Shown one piece after another: positions 42,223-51,168 of a stretch of 64,000 bases of DNA. Position 1 is the stretch's first letter. The number at the start of each line of letters is the position of its first letter. The notes under the pieces are model-generated. The model worked only from the letters and a program-made list of their open reading frames with translations, was not told the DNA's origin and made no database searches. Source of the DNA: Bacteroidota bacterium. GTDB taxonomy: Bacteria; Bacteroidota; Bacteroidia; Chitinophagales; Chitinophagaceae. The stretch spans positions 16,028 to 80,027 of the forward strand of contig VGFQ01000012.1 of the NCBI GenBank assembly GCA_016868815.1, given 5' to 3'. The position numbers and the translations under genes are program-made.

Positions 42223-42684
42223 TTGCTAAAAGCGACTCCAATGCCCCTCATACGTGCTGCCCTCACTGATCCTGACTATGGTTTCGATATCTCTGACGAG
42301 TGCGGACATACCCTGCGGATGGATATCCCCGTCGATCAGGGCGGCGGTGGAACAGGCTTCCGACCCATGCAAACTTTGCTGGCAGCGCTTTGCGGTTGCA
42401 GTGGGGTAGACATCGTAAGCATCCTCCAGAAACAACGGCAGTCTATGACAGGGCTGGAAATCGAAGTCGACGCGGCTCGTGCGACCGGAGGGGATGTAGC
42501 ACTCTGGGAGACCATCGATCTTCATTTTCATATCACTGGCGAAGTATTACCGGATAAGGCCTGGAGGGCTGTACAACTCTCGATTGACAAGTACTGCTCT
42601 GTGGCTGAGACCCTTCGAAGGGCAGGTGCCCGGATTGTCTGGCAGCTGTCAGTCAATGGCCGTCTTGTGCCAGCAGAAGTTTGA
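42223..42684 (+). CDS. OsmC family protein
   Basis: GFRPMQTLLAALCGCSGVDIVSILQKQRQ, AVQLSIDKYCSVAETLRRAG. Confidence 0.88.
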   Translation: MLKATPMPLIRAALTDPDYGFDISDECGHTLRMDIPVDQGGGGTGFRPMQTLLAALCGCSGVDIVSILQKQRQSMTGLEIEVDAARATGGDVALWETIDLHFHITGEVLPDKAWRAVQLSIDKYCSVAETLRRAGARIVWQLSVNGRLVPAEV

Positions 42685-42712
42685 CATGTAACCTTCAGAA
42701 AATTGTTCATCC

Positions 42713-43885
42713 ATGCCCAGATATCCCGAGACAGAAGCCGTCAGGATCCAGACGCCGCGAACCGGTGAGAAGGAACACGCTACCCCGCTTTTTTTAACCA
42801 GCAGTTTTGTCTACGACTCAGCGGAGGATATGGTGGCCGCCTTTGCCGATGAGAGCCTGAAGCTCAACATTTATTCCCGGTTTTCCAATCCAACAGTGGA
42901 TGAATTCGTTCAGAAAGTATGCGTCCTGGAAGGCGCTGAAGACGGGATCGCCACCGCCACCGGCATGGCGGCCATTTTCTCCACGTTTATGACCTTTCTA
43001 TCCAAGGGAGATCACATCTTATCCGCTTCGGCAGTCTTCGGTTCTACGCATGCGATCTTGACAAAGTACCTTCCCAAATGGGGTATTCAGCATACCTATT
43101 TCTCCATGACCGATCCCGGCTCGATAGAGGGACTGATCCGCCCGGAGACGAAAATGTTGTATCTGGAAACTCCCTCCAACCCCGGGCTTGACATCATCGA
43201 CATCGCCTACCTCGCTGGCATCTGCCGTGCGCGGGGTGTGCTGCTGGTCGTAGACAACTGCTTTGCCACGCCTGTCGTCCAGCGGCCCATACCTTTAGGG
43301 GCAGACATTGTCATCCACTCTGCCACCAAGTTTATGGACGGTCAAGGCAGGGTACTTGGCGGCGTCGTCGTAGGTCGGAAAGAACTCATCGAGCCCCTGT
43401 ATCTTTTTGTCCGGAATACTGGGCCTTCTATGAGCCCCTTCAACGCCTGGGTACTCAGTAAGAGCCTCGAAACGCTCTATATCCGCATGGAGCGGCATGC
43501 AGCCAGCGCCCTCCGCATCGCCACTGTATTGGATGAACATCCTGCCATCACCCGGGTACGCTATCCTTTTCTTTCCTCCCATCCGGCCTATGAGGTTGCG
43601 ATCCGCCAAATGAAAAATGGAGGAGGCATCGTCACCTGTGAACTCAAAGGTGGCATCGAGGCGGGCAAGCGTTTCCTCAACCGGTTGCAGATGTTATCCA
43701 TAACTAATAATTTGGGCGACAGCCGGAGTATTGCAGCCCATCCGGCCAGCACCACCCATTCGAAACTGACTGAGGAAGAACGCCTCGCGGTGGGCATCAC
43801 CCATGGCCTGATCCGTATATCCGTCGGCCTGGAACATCCTGAAGATATCCTGGCCGATATCCTGCAGGCGCTGGCAGTGCCTTGA
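42713..43885 (+). CDS. metZ: Cys/Met metabolism PLP enzyme, O-succinylhomoserine sulfhydrylase-like
   Basis: PLFLTSSFVYDSAEDM, YSRFSNPTVDEFVQKVCVLEGAEDGIATATGMAAI, IHSATKFMDGQGRVLGGVVVG. Confidence 0.88.
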   Translation: MPRYPETEAVRIQTPRTGEKEHATPLFLTSSFVYDSAEDMVAAFADESLKLNIYSRFSNPTVDEFVQKVCVLEGAEDGIATATGMAAIFSTFMTFLSKGDHILSASAVFGSTHAILTKYLPKWGIQHTYFSMTDPGSIEGLIRPETKMLYLETPSNPGLDIIDIAYLAGICRARGVLLVVDNCFATPVVQRPIPLGADIVIHSATKFMDGQGRVLGGVVVGRKELIEPLYLFVRNTGPSMSPFNAWVLSKSLETLYIRMERHAASALRIATVLDEHPAITRVRYPFLSSHPAYEVAIRQMKNGGGIVTCELKGGIEAGKRFLNRLQMLSITNNLGDSRSIAAHPASTTHSKLTEEERLAVGITHGLIRISVGLEHPEDILADILQALAVP

Positions 43886-43896
43886 TCCATCAATCA

Positions 43897-45060
43897 ATGG
43901 AGACCATCCAATTCTCTCAGCTTAGCGCTGCTTTTGAAGGCTGCTTTGGAGCTCCCCCTCGTTTGTTCCGTTCGCCCGGCCGCATCAACCTAATTGGGGA
44001 ACATACGGATTACAATGAAGGCTATGTCTTGCCGGCAGCCATCGGGCGCTATGTCTATGTTGCAATGGCCCCTCGGGATGATGGCTTGATACGGCTGCGG
44101 TCGATGGATTTTCCAGAGGCCTATGAAGGGCATGTCGACAACCTGGCGGTCTGTGACATATCCTGGGCCAACTATGTCCTTGGCATCCTCCATGGCATGC
44201 AGGCGCGTGGGCTTTCCTGTCGGGGCTTCGACGCTTTTTTTGCCGCTGACCTGCCCGTAGGGGCCGGCCTTTCCTCCAGTGCAGCCCTCTGCTGTGCAGC
44301 AGCCTTTGGCCTGAATGCCCTCTTTGATTGGCCACTCCACCGGCTCGAGATGGCAGAGCTGGCCCAGGGTGCTGAGCATCGCTATGCAGGCGTGTTGTGT
44401 GGAATCATGGATCCCTTTGCCAGTTTGTTTGGCCGGGAAGGGCATTTCATACGCCTGGACTGCCGCTCGCGGGCGCATACGTACATACCATTTTTGACGG
44501 AGCACTATCAGCTGACACTGTTGAACACAAACGTCAAACACCACCTGGCCTCTTCTGCCTACAACCAGCGAAGGCAGGAATGTGCGCAGGGACTGGCATG
44601 GATTCAGGCTCATATGCCGGCAGCCTCTTCCCTTCGTGAGGTAACGATGGAGATGATCGATCGCTATGTGGCGGTAAGGGACGAAACCACCGCCCGACGC
44701 TGCCGGTATGTGGTGGCAGAAAACCAGCGACTGCTGCAGCTCTGCGAAGATCTGCAGCGCGGTGACCTTGCCGCGGCCGGCGCCAAGATGTATGAGACAC
44801 ATGCCGGGCTGAGCCAGCAGTATGAAGTCAGCTGCCCGGAAGCTGATTTTCTTGTCAGCCATGCACAGACAGCGCCAGCCGTGCTGGGCGCTCGGATGAT
44901 GGGAGGTGGTTTTGGGGGTTGCATCCTGGCATTGGTAGCCCGAGAAAAGGCGGCAGCATGGGAGCAAGACCTGGGAAATCGCTATGAAGATGCCTTCGGG
45001 AAAACCCTTTCGACGTTGTCGGTTCACCCCGCCGATGGCACCAGCGAAATGCTTATCTGA
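43897..45060 (+). CDS. galK: Galactokinase
   Basis: SPGRINLIGEHTDYNEGYVLPAAI, DLPVGAGLSSSAALCCA, RMMGGGFGGCILALV. Confidence 0.96.
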   Translation: METIQFSQLSAAFEGCFGAPPRLFRSPGRINLIGEHTDYNEGYVLPAAIGRYVYVAMAPRDDGLIRLRSMDFPEAYEGHVDNLAVCDISWANYVLGILHGMQARGLSCRGFDAFFAADLPVGAGLSSSAALCCAAAFGLNALFDWPLHRLEMAELAQGAEHRYAGVLCGIMDPFASLFGREGHFIRLDCRSRAHTYIPFLTEHYQLTLLNTNVKHHLASSAYNQRRQECAQGLAWIQAHMPAASSLREVTMEMIDRYVAVRDETTARRCRYVVAENQRLLQLCEDLQRGDLAAAGAKMYETHAGLSQQYEVSCPEADFLVSHAQTAPAVLGARMMGGGFGGCILALVAREKAAAWEQDLGNRYEDAFGKTLSTLSVHPADGTSEMLI

Positions 45061-45107
45061 TATATTTCATATTGCGGATGCTTGTATTTTACCATATATT
45101 GTTTGGT

Positions 45108-46295
45108 ATGCAAGGCAGTAAATTTCACATGCTCATCCTCCTGTCGGGGCTGATGGGTCTCACAGGCTGTAAAGACCTCGGCAAGATGTTCTCACAATCC
45201 GGCGAAGAGCAAGAAAAGCGCAGCGCGCTAAAAGGATATCCCTCTGATGAAGATTTTACCGATAGCCTGGATGGAAAGCCAATCAGGATCTATGAGTTGC
45301 GAAACAGTAGTGGCACGCGTGTCTTGCTGAGTAACTATGGCGCGCGCGTGATAGGGGTATGGCTCCCGGATGCGAAAGGAGCCATGACAGATGTGTGCCT
45401 GGGGATGGGCAGCTCGGCCGACTACCTAAATCCAGGAGCTAAGTTTTTCGGGTCTGTTATCGGTCGCTTTGCCAACAGGATCGCAAAAGGAGGGTTTACA
45501 CTTGACGGGGTCTACTATACCCTCGATCAGAATAATGGGCCCAATAGCCTCCACGGCGGGCGCACCGGCTTCCATAGCAGGGTATGGGAAAGTGCTCAGG
45601 TGGGCAGCGATAAGATCATTTTCAGCCTTGTATCCCCTGATGGGGAGGAAGGCTATCCTGGGAACCTGCTGGTATCTGTGACATACCAAATGATGGTAGA
45701 CAATTCGCTGAACATCGAGTACGCGGCTACTTGTGATGCGCGTACTGTGTTGAATCTAACCAACCATGCATTCTGGAACCTGAACGGAGAGGGTAGTGGA
45801 GATATCCTGGGACATGAGATGATGATTGCGTCTACCCGGTTTACGCCCATCGATAGCAATCTAATCCCTACCGGTATAGAACCTGTTGCAGGCACGCCCC
45901 TAGATTTTTCTACACCGGCTCCCATTGGGCAGCGGATTGGACAGGACCATCCACAGCTCCTGCATGGCAAAGGGTATGACCATAACTTTATCCTTAACGG
46001 GCGTTCTGACTCCCTGCCCCGGTTGGCAGCCAGGGTACGGGGCAACAAGTCGGGTATAGTCATGGAAGTCCTCACAGATCAGCCTGGCATCCAGTTCTAC
46101 AGCGGCAACTTCATGAAAGGAGCCCAAACCCTCAAGAGCGGTGCGAAGGATGACTTCCGGACAGCCTTCTGCTTGGAGACCCAGCATTTCCCTGACTCCC
46201 CCAACAGGCCTGAGTTTCCGTCTACCGTCCTAGAGGCGGGGGAACGGTTTCATAGTACTACCCTCTACCGTTTTCGGATAGAAAAAGCACCCTAG
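45108..46295 (+). CDS. galM: Aldose 1-epimerase, lipoprotein
   Basis: Lipobox LMGLTGC; GSVIGRFANRIAKGGFTLDG, NGPNSLHGGRTGFHSRVWE, NLTNHAFWNL, CLETQHFPDSPNRPEFPST. Start uncertain (45072, 45108 or 45129). Confidence 0.92.
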   Translation: MQGSKFHMLILLSGLMGLTGCKDLGKMFSQSGEEQEKRSALKGYPSDEDFTDSLDGKPIRIYELRNSSGTRVLLSNYGARVIGVWLPDAKGAMTDVCLGMGSSADYLNPGAKFFGSVIGRFANRIAKGGFTLDGVYYTLDQNNGPNSLHGGRTGFHSRVWESAQVGSDKIIFSLVSPDGEEGYPGNLLVSVTYQMMVDNSLNIEYAATCDARTVLNLTNHAFWNLNGEGSGDILGHEMMIASTRFTPIDSNLIPTGIEPVAGTPLDFSTPAPIGQRIGQDHPQLLHGKGYDHNFILNGRSDSLPRLAARVRGNKSGIVMEVLTDQPGIQFYSGNFMKGAQTLKSGAKDDFRTAFCLETQHFPDSPNRPEFPSTVLEAGERFHSTTLYRFRIEKAP

Positions 46296-46322
46296 TCTCC
46301 AGCATCCTGGTGAAGTATAGCC

Positions 46323-46355
46323 AAGGCCGCCCGTATATGGAGGGCCTTTGTCTTT
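46323..46355 (+). terminator. Candidate Rho-independent terminator downstream of galM
   Basis: Imperfect hairpin AAGGCCGCCC-GTATAT-GGAGGGCCTT followed by a T-rich tract (TGTCTTTCTG). Confidence 0.4.
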
Positions 46356-46392
46356 CTGTATATTCCTATCTTGAATGATAAACAGAAAGTAG

Positions 46393-47352
46393 ATGGCTGA
46401 TGTTTTGAGCAGGAGGGAGCTACTTTGCCACACGGCCTTGCTGGCAGCGGGTTCTGCCCTCCCCGAATCCTTGTGGGCCTTGGCCGCTACGGCCCGGCGC
46501 AGTCGCATCATCGACATCCACCAGCACCAGCATTACCATGGCTGGACGGACGAGCAGATGATGGCGCACCAGGACGCGATGGGCATTGGACGTACCATCC
46601 TGCTGCCAGCGGGAAGTCCGGTCGAGACGGCTTCCACTCATTTTGGAAAGTCGAATGGGCTGGCTGCCAGGGCTGGCGGGAACGCGGCCTGCTATGCTTT
46701 CGCCCAGCAACATCCCGACCGATATCTTTTTGGCGCTTGTGAAGTGCCTGACCTCTCGGGTGCTGTGGCAGAGATAGAGAAGTACCTCAAGCTGGGTGCC
46801 GTCGTCATTGGCGAGCTCAAGTTTGAGGTGGCCTGCGATGCGCCGGAGATGCAGCGCATCTATCAACTTGCCCAGGCATATGAAGTGCCCGTCCTCATGC
46901 ATTGGGAACATATGAAGTACAACCTGGGGTTCGACCGTTTCCATCGTATGCTGGAGAAGTATCCCCGGGTGAACTTTATTGGACATGCTGTCACCTGGTG
47001 GGCCAATGTCGACAAAAACCATCTCGACCAATCAGTCATGTATCCAAAAGGGCCAGTCTCACCGGGTGGATGGACAGACCGGCTGCTGCTTGATTATCCA
47101 AATCTTTACGGCGACCTCTCGGCTGGCTCTGGTCTGAACGCCATCCTGCGAGACCTCGAACAGGCCCGCGACTTCCTGGAGCGGCATCAGGACAAGCTGC
47201 TCTACGGGAGCGACTGCGCGGACCTGCATGGACAGGCATCACAGGGCTGCACAGGCGCACAGACACTGCAGAAGATTCACGAACTTGCCACCTCGCGCCG
47301 CATGTTTAAGAAAATACTGTATCAAAACGCTGAAAAACTGTTCAGGCTGTGA
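46393..47352 (+). CDS. Amidohydrolase family protein with Tat-like signal
   Basis: Tat-like N-terminus LSRRELLCHTALLAAGSALPESLWALA; IIDIHQHQHYHGW; VLMHWEHM; NFIGHAVTWW; LLYGSDCAD. Confidence 0.83.
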   Translation: MADVLSRRELLCHTALLAAGSALPESLWALAATARRSRIIDIHQHQHYHGWTDEQMMAHQDAMGIGRTILLPAGSPVETASTHFGKSNGLAARAGGNAACYAFAQQHPDRYLFGACEVPDLSGAVAEIEKYLKLGAVVIGELKFEVACDAPEMQRIYQLAQAYEVPVLMHWEHMKYNLGFDRFHRMLEKYPRVNFIGHAVTWWANVDKNHLDQSVMYPKGPVSPGGWTDRLLLDYPNLYGDLSAGSGLNAILRDLEQARDFLERHQDKLLYGSDCADLHGQASQGCTGAQTLQKIHELATSRRMFKKILYQNAEKLFRL

Positions 47353-49409
47353 ATCCACTCATCTCCCCCCGTCTGCATCTGTCCAAAGCCTCAGTGCGTA
47401 TTGCAGCCATCGTGGCATTGGTTGGCTTGTGCTGGATGCTGGCCTGCGAGGACGGGTCAAAGGCTGGCCGGTATGAAGGACCTCGTTCTGCAGAGGCGTC
47501 TATGGCTACATTCCGCTTTGCTGACTCATCTATCCATTCGGAGGTATTTGCGGCAGAGCCTTTTGTGGTGGATCCCGTCTCCATGGAATTCGATGAAGAG
47601 GGGAACGCGTGGGTTGTTGGTATGCTCGACGCCTATAAGCCTGACAGCGTCAAAGGTCGGGGTCGCATCGTGCGACTGGCAGACCTCAATGCGGATGGGC
47701 GCGCGGATACGGCCATCGTTTTTGCCGACAGCCTGCGGGAGGCTACGTCTGTCCTCCCCTGGCAGGGGGGATTGTTCGTGGCCGCAGCACCGAATATTCT
47801 CTTTTTTCGCGACAACGACGGAGATGGCCGGGCAGAGCAGAGAGACACTGTCTTTTCCGGCTTCTTCAACCGCAATGAAGAAGCACAGATCACCAATCTG
47901 CGGTTTGGTGTCGACAACTGGATCTATGCCAACAATAACGGGCAGGCAGGGGATATCTCTTACCGGAAAGGAAAAGATACGGTAAGGCTTTCTGTCAAAG
48001 GATGGGACTTCCGCTTCCGTCCCGATAAAGGTCTCTTTGAGTCGTCTACCGGACGCGGACAGTTTGGACTTGCCATGGATGTCTCCGGACATCGCTTTTA
48101 TACGCAGAATACCGATCATATCAGTCAGGTTGTCTTCCCGAAACGATATCTGGACCGCAATCCCCATTTACCTAAGTCGCTCCGACGGGCCACGCTCAAC
48201 ATCTCTGATCATGACCCCCTCATGTTTCAACTGACGCCAGCCCCCTGGTGGAGGGCCGAACGCACCCGACAGCGCAACCAGAAGTCTAGAGAGCATGGAT
48301 TGCCGGAGAAAGAGTTTGCGGAAGATCACTTCACCGGTGGCTCAGGTGGGACCATGTACACCGGTGCGCTGCTTCCACCTGGCTATTACGGTAGCCTATT
48401 TACCGGGGATGTGGCCGGCAACCTCGTCCATCGCGATCTGCTGCAAGACATCGACTCTCCCTACCTGCGGGCCATCAGGGGTCCATTGGAGCAGGATCGT
48501 GAGTTCATGGCAACGACGGACTCCTGGGTCAGGCCTGCCAGCTTTACAGAAGGGCCGGATGGCTCATTGTTTATGATCGACATGTACCGTCAGCATATTG
48601 AAACGCCCCTGTCCATTCCCGCCGACCTCCAGGAAGGGATGGACTTCGATGCCGGTGATACCTACGGACGCATCTACCGGATGGTTGCCAAAGGATCTCC
48701 CGCCTTACAGATGAAGCCTTTGCAGCTGCGGAACAAGCCATCCAAGGAATTGCTGAGCCTCTTATCCCATCCCAGCCAATGGTGGCGCCTCACCGCCCAG
48801 CGGCTGTTGCTAGAACGCAAGGACCGGACCATCATCTCCGCGGCCAAGGCCTACTGCCGTTCGCATTCAAGTGCTATGGGCCGTCTGCATGCACTTTACG
48901 TGCTGGAAGGGCTTGCGGCGATCGATGATGAGTTGTTGCGTGCCCTCCTGAAAGATGCCAACGCAGGTGTCCGGGAGCATGCCCTTATGCTGTCAGAAGG
49001 TCGAAACGAATTGCTGTCTGACATATACCCCCTTGTTGATGACATCTCTGGGCGCGTTGTCTTCCAGGCAGTGCTGAGTCTTGGGTCGTTCTCCGGAAGG
49101 GATGTGTGCCATACGCTGCAGCGCGTCCTATTGCGCAACGGTGCCAGTCCCTGGTACCGCATGGCTTTCTTCAGCGCGGCAGAGGGATCAACTGTGGACA
49201 TGTTAGAGTCCATCCTGGCAGCTCCTGGCTTCTTCCAGGCCCCTCAGGCCTGGCAGGAGGACTTTTTGAAGGAGGCGGCCTGCATCTTCCGAGACCGGGA
49301 GAATCCCTCTGAAATCTCAAGACTCCGAGCCTTGCTGGACCCATCGGCTTGGAAGGGGCCCTCATCTCTACGCGACACGGTCCTTGCCACTCTGCAAGGA
49401 ATCAAATGA
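47349..49409 (+). CDS. PVC-type membrane-bound-dehydrogenase-like beta-propeller lipoprotein with HEAT-like C-terminus
   Basis: GTG start overlapping the upstream TGA; lipobox WMLACED; MEFDEEGNAWVVGMLDAYKP, LADLNADGRADTAIVFADSL, DNDGDGRAEQRDTVFSGF, MDVSGHRFYTQNTDH. No CxxCH. Confidence 0.75.
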   Translation: MNPLISPRLHLSKASVRIAAIVALVGLCWMLACEDGSKAGRYEGPRSAEASMATFRFADSSIHSEVFAAEPFVVDPVSMEFDEEGNAWVVGMLDAYKPDSVKGRGRIVRLADLNADGRADTAIVFADSLREATSVLPWQGGLFVAAAPNILFFRDNDGDGRAEQRDTVFSGFFNRNEEAQITNLRFGVDNWIYANNNGQAGDISYRKGKDTVRLSVKGWDFRFRPDKGLFESSTGRGQFGLAMDVSGHRFYTQNTDHISQVVFPKRYLDRNPHLPKSLRRATLNISDHDPLMFQLTPAPWWRAERTRQRNQKSREHGLPEKEFAEDHFTGGSGGTMYTGALLPPGYYGSLFTGDVAGNLVHRDLLQDIDSPYLRAIRGPLEQDREFMATTDSWVRPASFTEGPDGSLFMIDMYRQHIETPLSIPADLQEGMDFDAGDTYGRIYRMVAKGSPALQMKPLQLRNKPSKELLSLLSHPSQWWRLTAQRLLLERKDRTIISAAKAYCRSHSSAMGRLHALYVLEGLAAIDDELLRALLKDANAGVREHALMLSEGRNELLSDIYPLVDDISGRVVFQAVLSLGSFSGRDVCHTLQRVLLRNGASPWYRMAFFSAAEGSTVDMLESILAAPGFFQAPQAWQEDFLKEAACIFRDRENPSEISRLRALLDPSAWKGPSSLRDTVLATLQGIK

Positions 49410-49415
49410 TGATCT

Positions 49416-49784
49416 ATGCTGGCAAGGCTGCGAGAGGGCAAGTTGGATAGAAGGCAATGGCTGTCGACGTTGTTGCCTTTTGCAGGATGTTCGCTGGTGA
49501 TTGCCTTTTCCGGCTGTAGGCATGGCGGGGAGCGGTCTGATGCGGATGTCCGCAAGAAGGAAGGGCCTGCCGACTGTACGGACTTACAAGGTCTCTCTGA
49601 AGATGACAGATCCGCTCGTGCGGCACTTGGGTATGAGGAATCTGCCTCTGACCCCGAGCGCCGGTGTGGCGAATGTGCCCTGTATATACCTCCCAAAGAG
49701 GGGGGATGTGGTGGTTGCATGCTTTTCAAGGGACCGGTGTTTGCAGAAGGAAGCTGTATTCAGTTCCAGCTACGGCCTGCCTGA
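49416..49784 (+). CDS. High-potential iron-sulfur protein (HiPIP)-like, Tat-type signal
   Basis: DRRQWLSTLLPFAGCSLVIAFSGC signal; AALGYEESASDPERRCGECALYIPPKEGGCGGCMLFKGPVFAEGSCIQFQL fits the HiPIP pattern (C-x2-C ... GxC ... C near C-terminus). Confidence 0.8.
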   Translation: MLARLREGKLDRRQWLSTLLPFAGCSLVIAFSGCRHGGERSDADVRKKEGPADCTDLQGLSEDDRSARAALGYEESASDPERRCGECALYIPPKEGGCGGCMLFKGPVFAEGSCIQFQLRPA

Positions 49785-49830
49785 CGTTCAAGTTTTCGTT
49801 CATGCATGACAGATAGTCGTCACCTGCCGG

Positions 49831-51129
49831 TCAGGGTACGGCAATGCGTACGGTTATCCATTTGCGGGTCTTATAGCCACCGTGGTTTCTGGGATAGGTG
49901 AGTATGATATCTTTGGTCTCCCTGTCTTCAAGCATGGAGAAATGGGAGATGTCGAGTCGACCCTGGCTGCGGTCGGGCTCCTCTTCTCTGTCTAGCTCGA
50001 GGAGGCTGCTGCGATAGAGTCGGGCGCTCTTGGGGTCTATTTCTGCCATAACCAGCGGCCACCTTGGCAGGTTGCCTTCCGGGTTTTGGGCTGTCAGATT
50101 CCCAAACCAGAAGACCCTGCCGCTCGAGTGTCGGAACAGGTTCGACATGGCAGAGGGGGAGAAAAAGGGTGTGCCGTCGTCGAAGGCGAAGGGTTCAGGT
50201 TTGGTCCAGCTGCGTCCTCCGTCACTGGAGAGGGACTGCCATTTGTATCCTGGCATGCGATAGCCAGACTTATCCTTGACATCATTGCTGCCGCGCATCA
50301 CCAGGAGGATACGGCCATCGGGCAGTTCGGCGAGGGTGGGCTCAATCATGCCGCGGCTTGACCTTTTGGGGTCGGCCTCTACGCGATCTCCCATGCTCCA
50401 TTCGATGCGGTGGTTCTTGGTCCATCGGCCCATAAGGATGATCACATCTGTATATGTGTACCCGCCGCCGGGGTTGGCGAGTTTACCATCAGGTCCCTGC
50501 AGGGTGGCCTGTGCGGGTACTAGGATCCTGCCTGCACGGGTCACTAGGGGGATGCAGCCCAGGTCCCCCAGGAAGATGGAGTTCTTTCCGATTTCGATGC
50601 CGGGTAAGGGCTTTTTCGGATCTTTCCTTCCTTTGAGTATGATGGGGGTCTCATGTACCCAACTGCGTCCACCGTCGGCCGACACGCGGTAGCGCAGATA
50701 GTAGTTGCTCAGGGCAATGGGCGGCTCGTTGATGGCGGGGTCGAGGTCGGGTAGGTCGAGTGCATTGACTATGGTCAGCAACCGGCCTGTCCGCTCGTCC
50801 AGGACTGAGGTCACCGGGTTGCGGCGATAGCCTTTGGGTAGGCCATCCATGTAGTTGGGCGTCATCGGTTGGAGCCGCCAGCTGCGGCCGTTGTCATCGG
50901 ATACACTGTCGCCGGAGCGCATGCGGGTGCCAGTGGGTTCCAGATAGATGCCGGAGGCGCCGGAGCCCGACCCGAAGATGGTGGCGTGTAGGGCAGGCAT
51001 CTCAGTTGTGACCAGGCGGCTTCGACTCTGCGCAGGTAGCGGCAGCTGTGCCAGGGCCTCGCAGTGGTTGCCAGCTGCCAGCAGTAGTCCCGCAAGTGAA
51101 GCCGCAAAAGGGGGTGTAGGCATAAGCAA
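49831..51129 (-). CDS. Sialidase-fold (BNR/Asp-box) exported glycosidase-like protein (BNR-1)
   Basis: Asp boxes SDDNGRSW, SADGGRSW, SSDGGRSW. N-terminal signal-like sequence. Confidence 0.78.
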   Translation of the reverse strand: MLMPTPPFAASLAGLLLAAGNHCEALAQLPLPAQSRSRLVTTEMPALHATIFGSGSGASGIYLEPTGTRMRSGDSVSDDNGRSWRLQPMTPNYMDGLPKGYRRNPVTSVLDERTGRLLTIVNALDLPDLDPAINEPPIALSNYYLRYRVSADGGRSWVHETPIILKGRKDPKKPLPGIEIGKNSIFLGDLGCIPLVTRAGRILVPAQATLQGPDGKLANPGGGYTYTDVIILMGRWTKNHRIEWSMGDRVEADPKRSSRGMIEPTLAELPDGRILLVMRGSNDVKDKSGYRMPGYKWQSLSSDGGRSWTKPEPFAFDDGTPFFSPSAMSNLFRHSSGRVFWFGNLTAQNPEGNLPRWPLVMAEIDPKSARLYRSSLLELDREEEPDRSQGRLDISHFSMLEDRETKDIILTYPRNHGGYKTRKWITVRIAVP

Positions 51130-51168
51130 TCAACATATACCGGCATGATGAGCCGGTGGATATAATAT

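Noticed and set aside
43990-45027. 345-aa ORF antisense to galK
   Set aside because: Shadow ORF of a GC-rich gene; low-complexity translation with no recognisable motif, while the + strand is clearly galactokinase.
51139-51157. ACCGGC-ATGATGA-GCCGGT hairpin between BNR-1 and BNR-2
   Set aside because: No T-tract on the transcribed (minus) strand, so not called a terminator; could be a processing hairpin.
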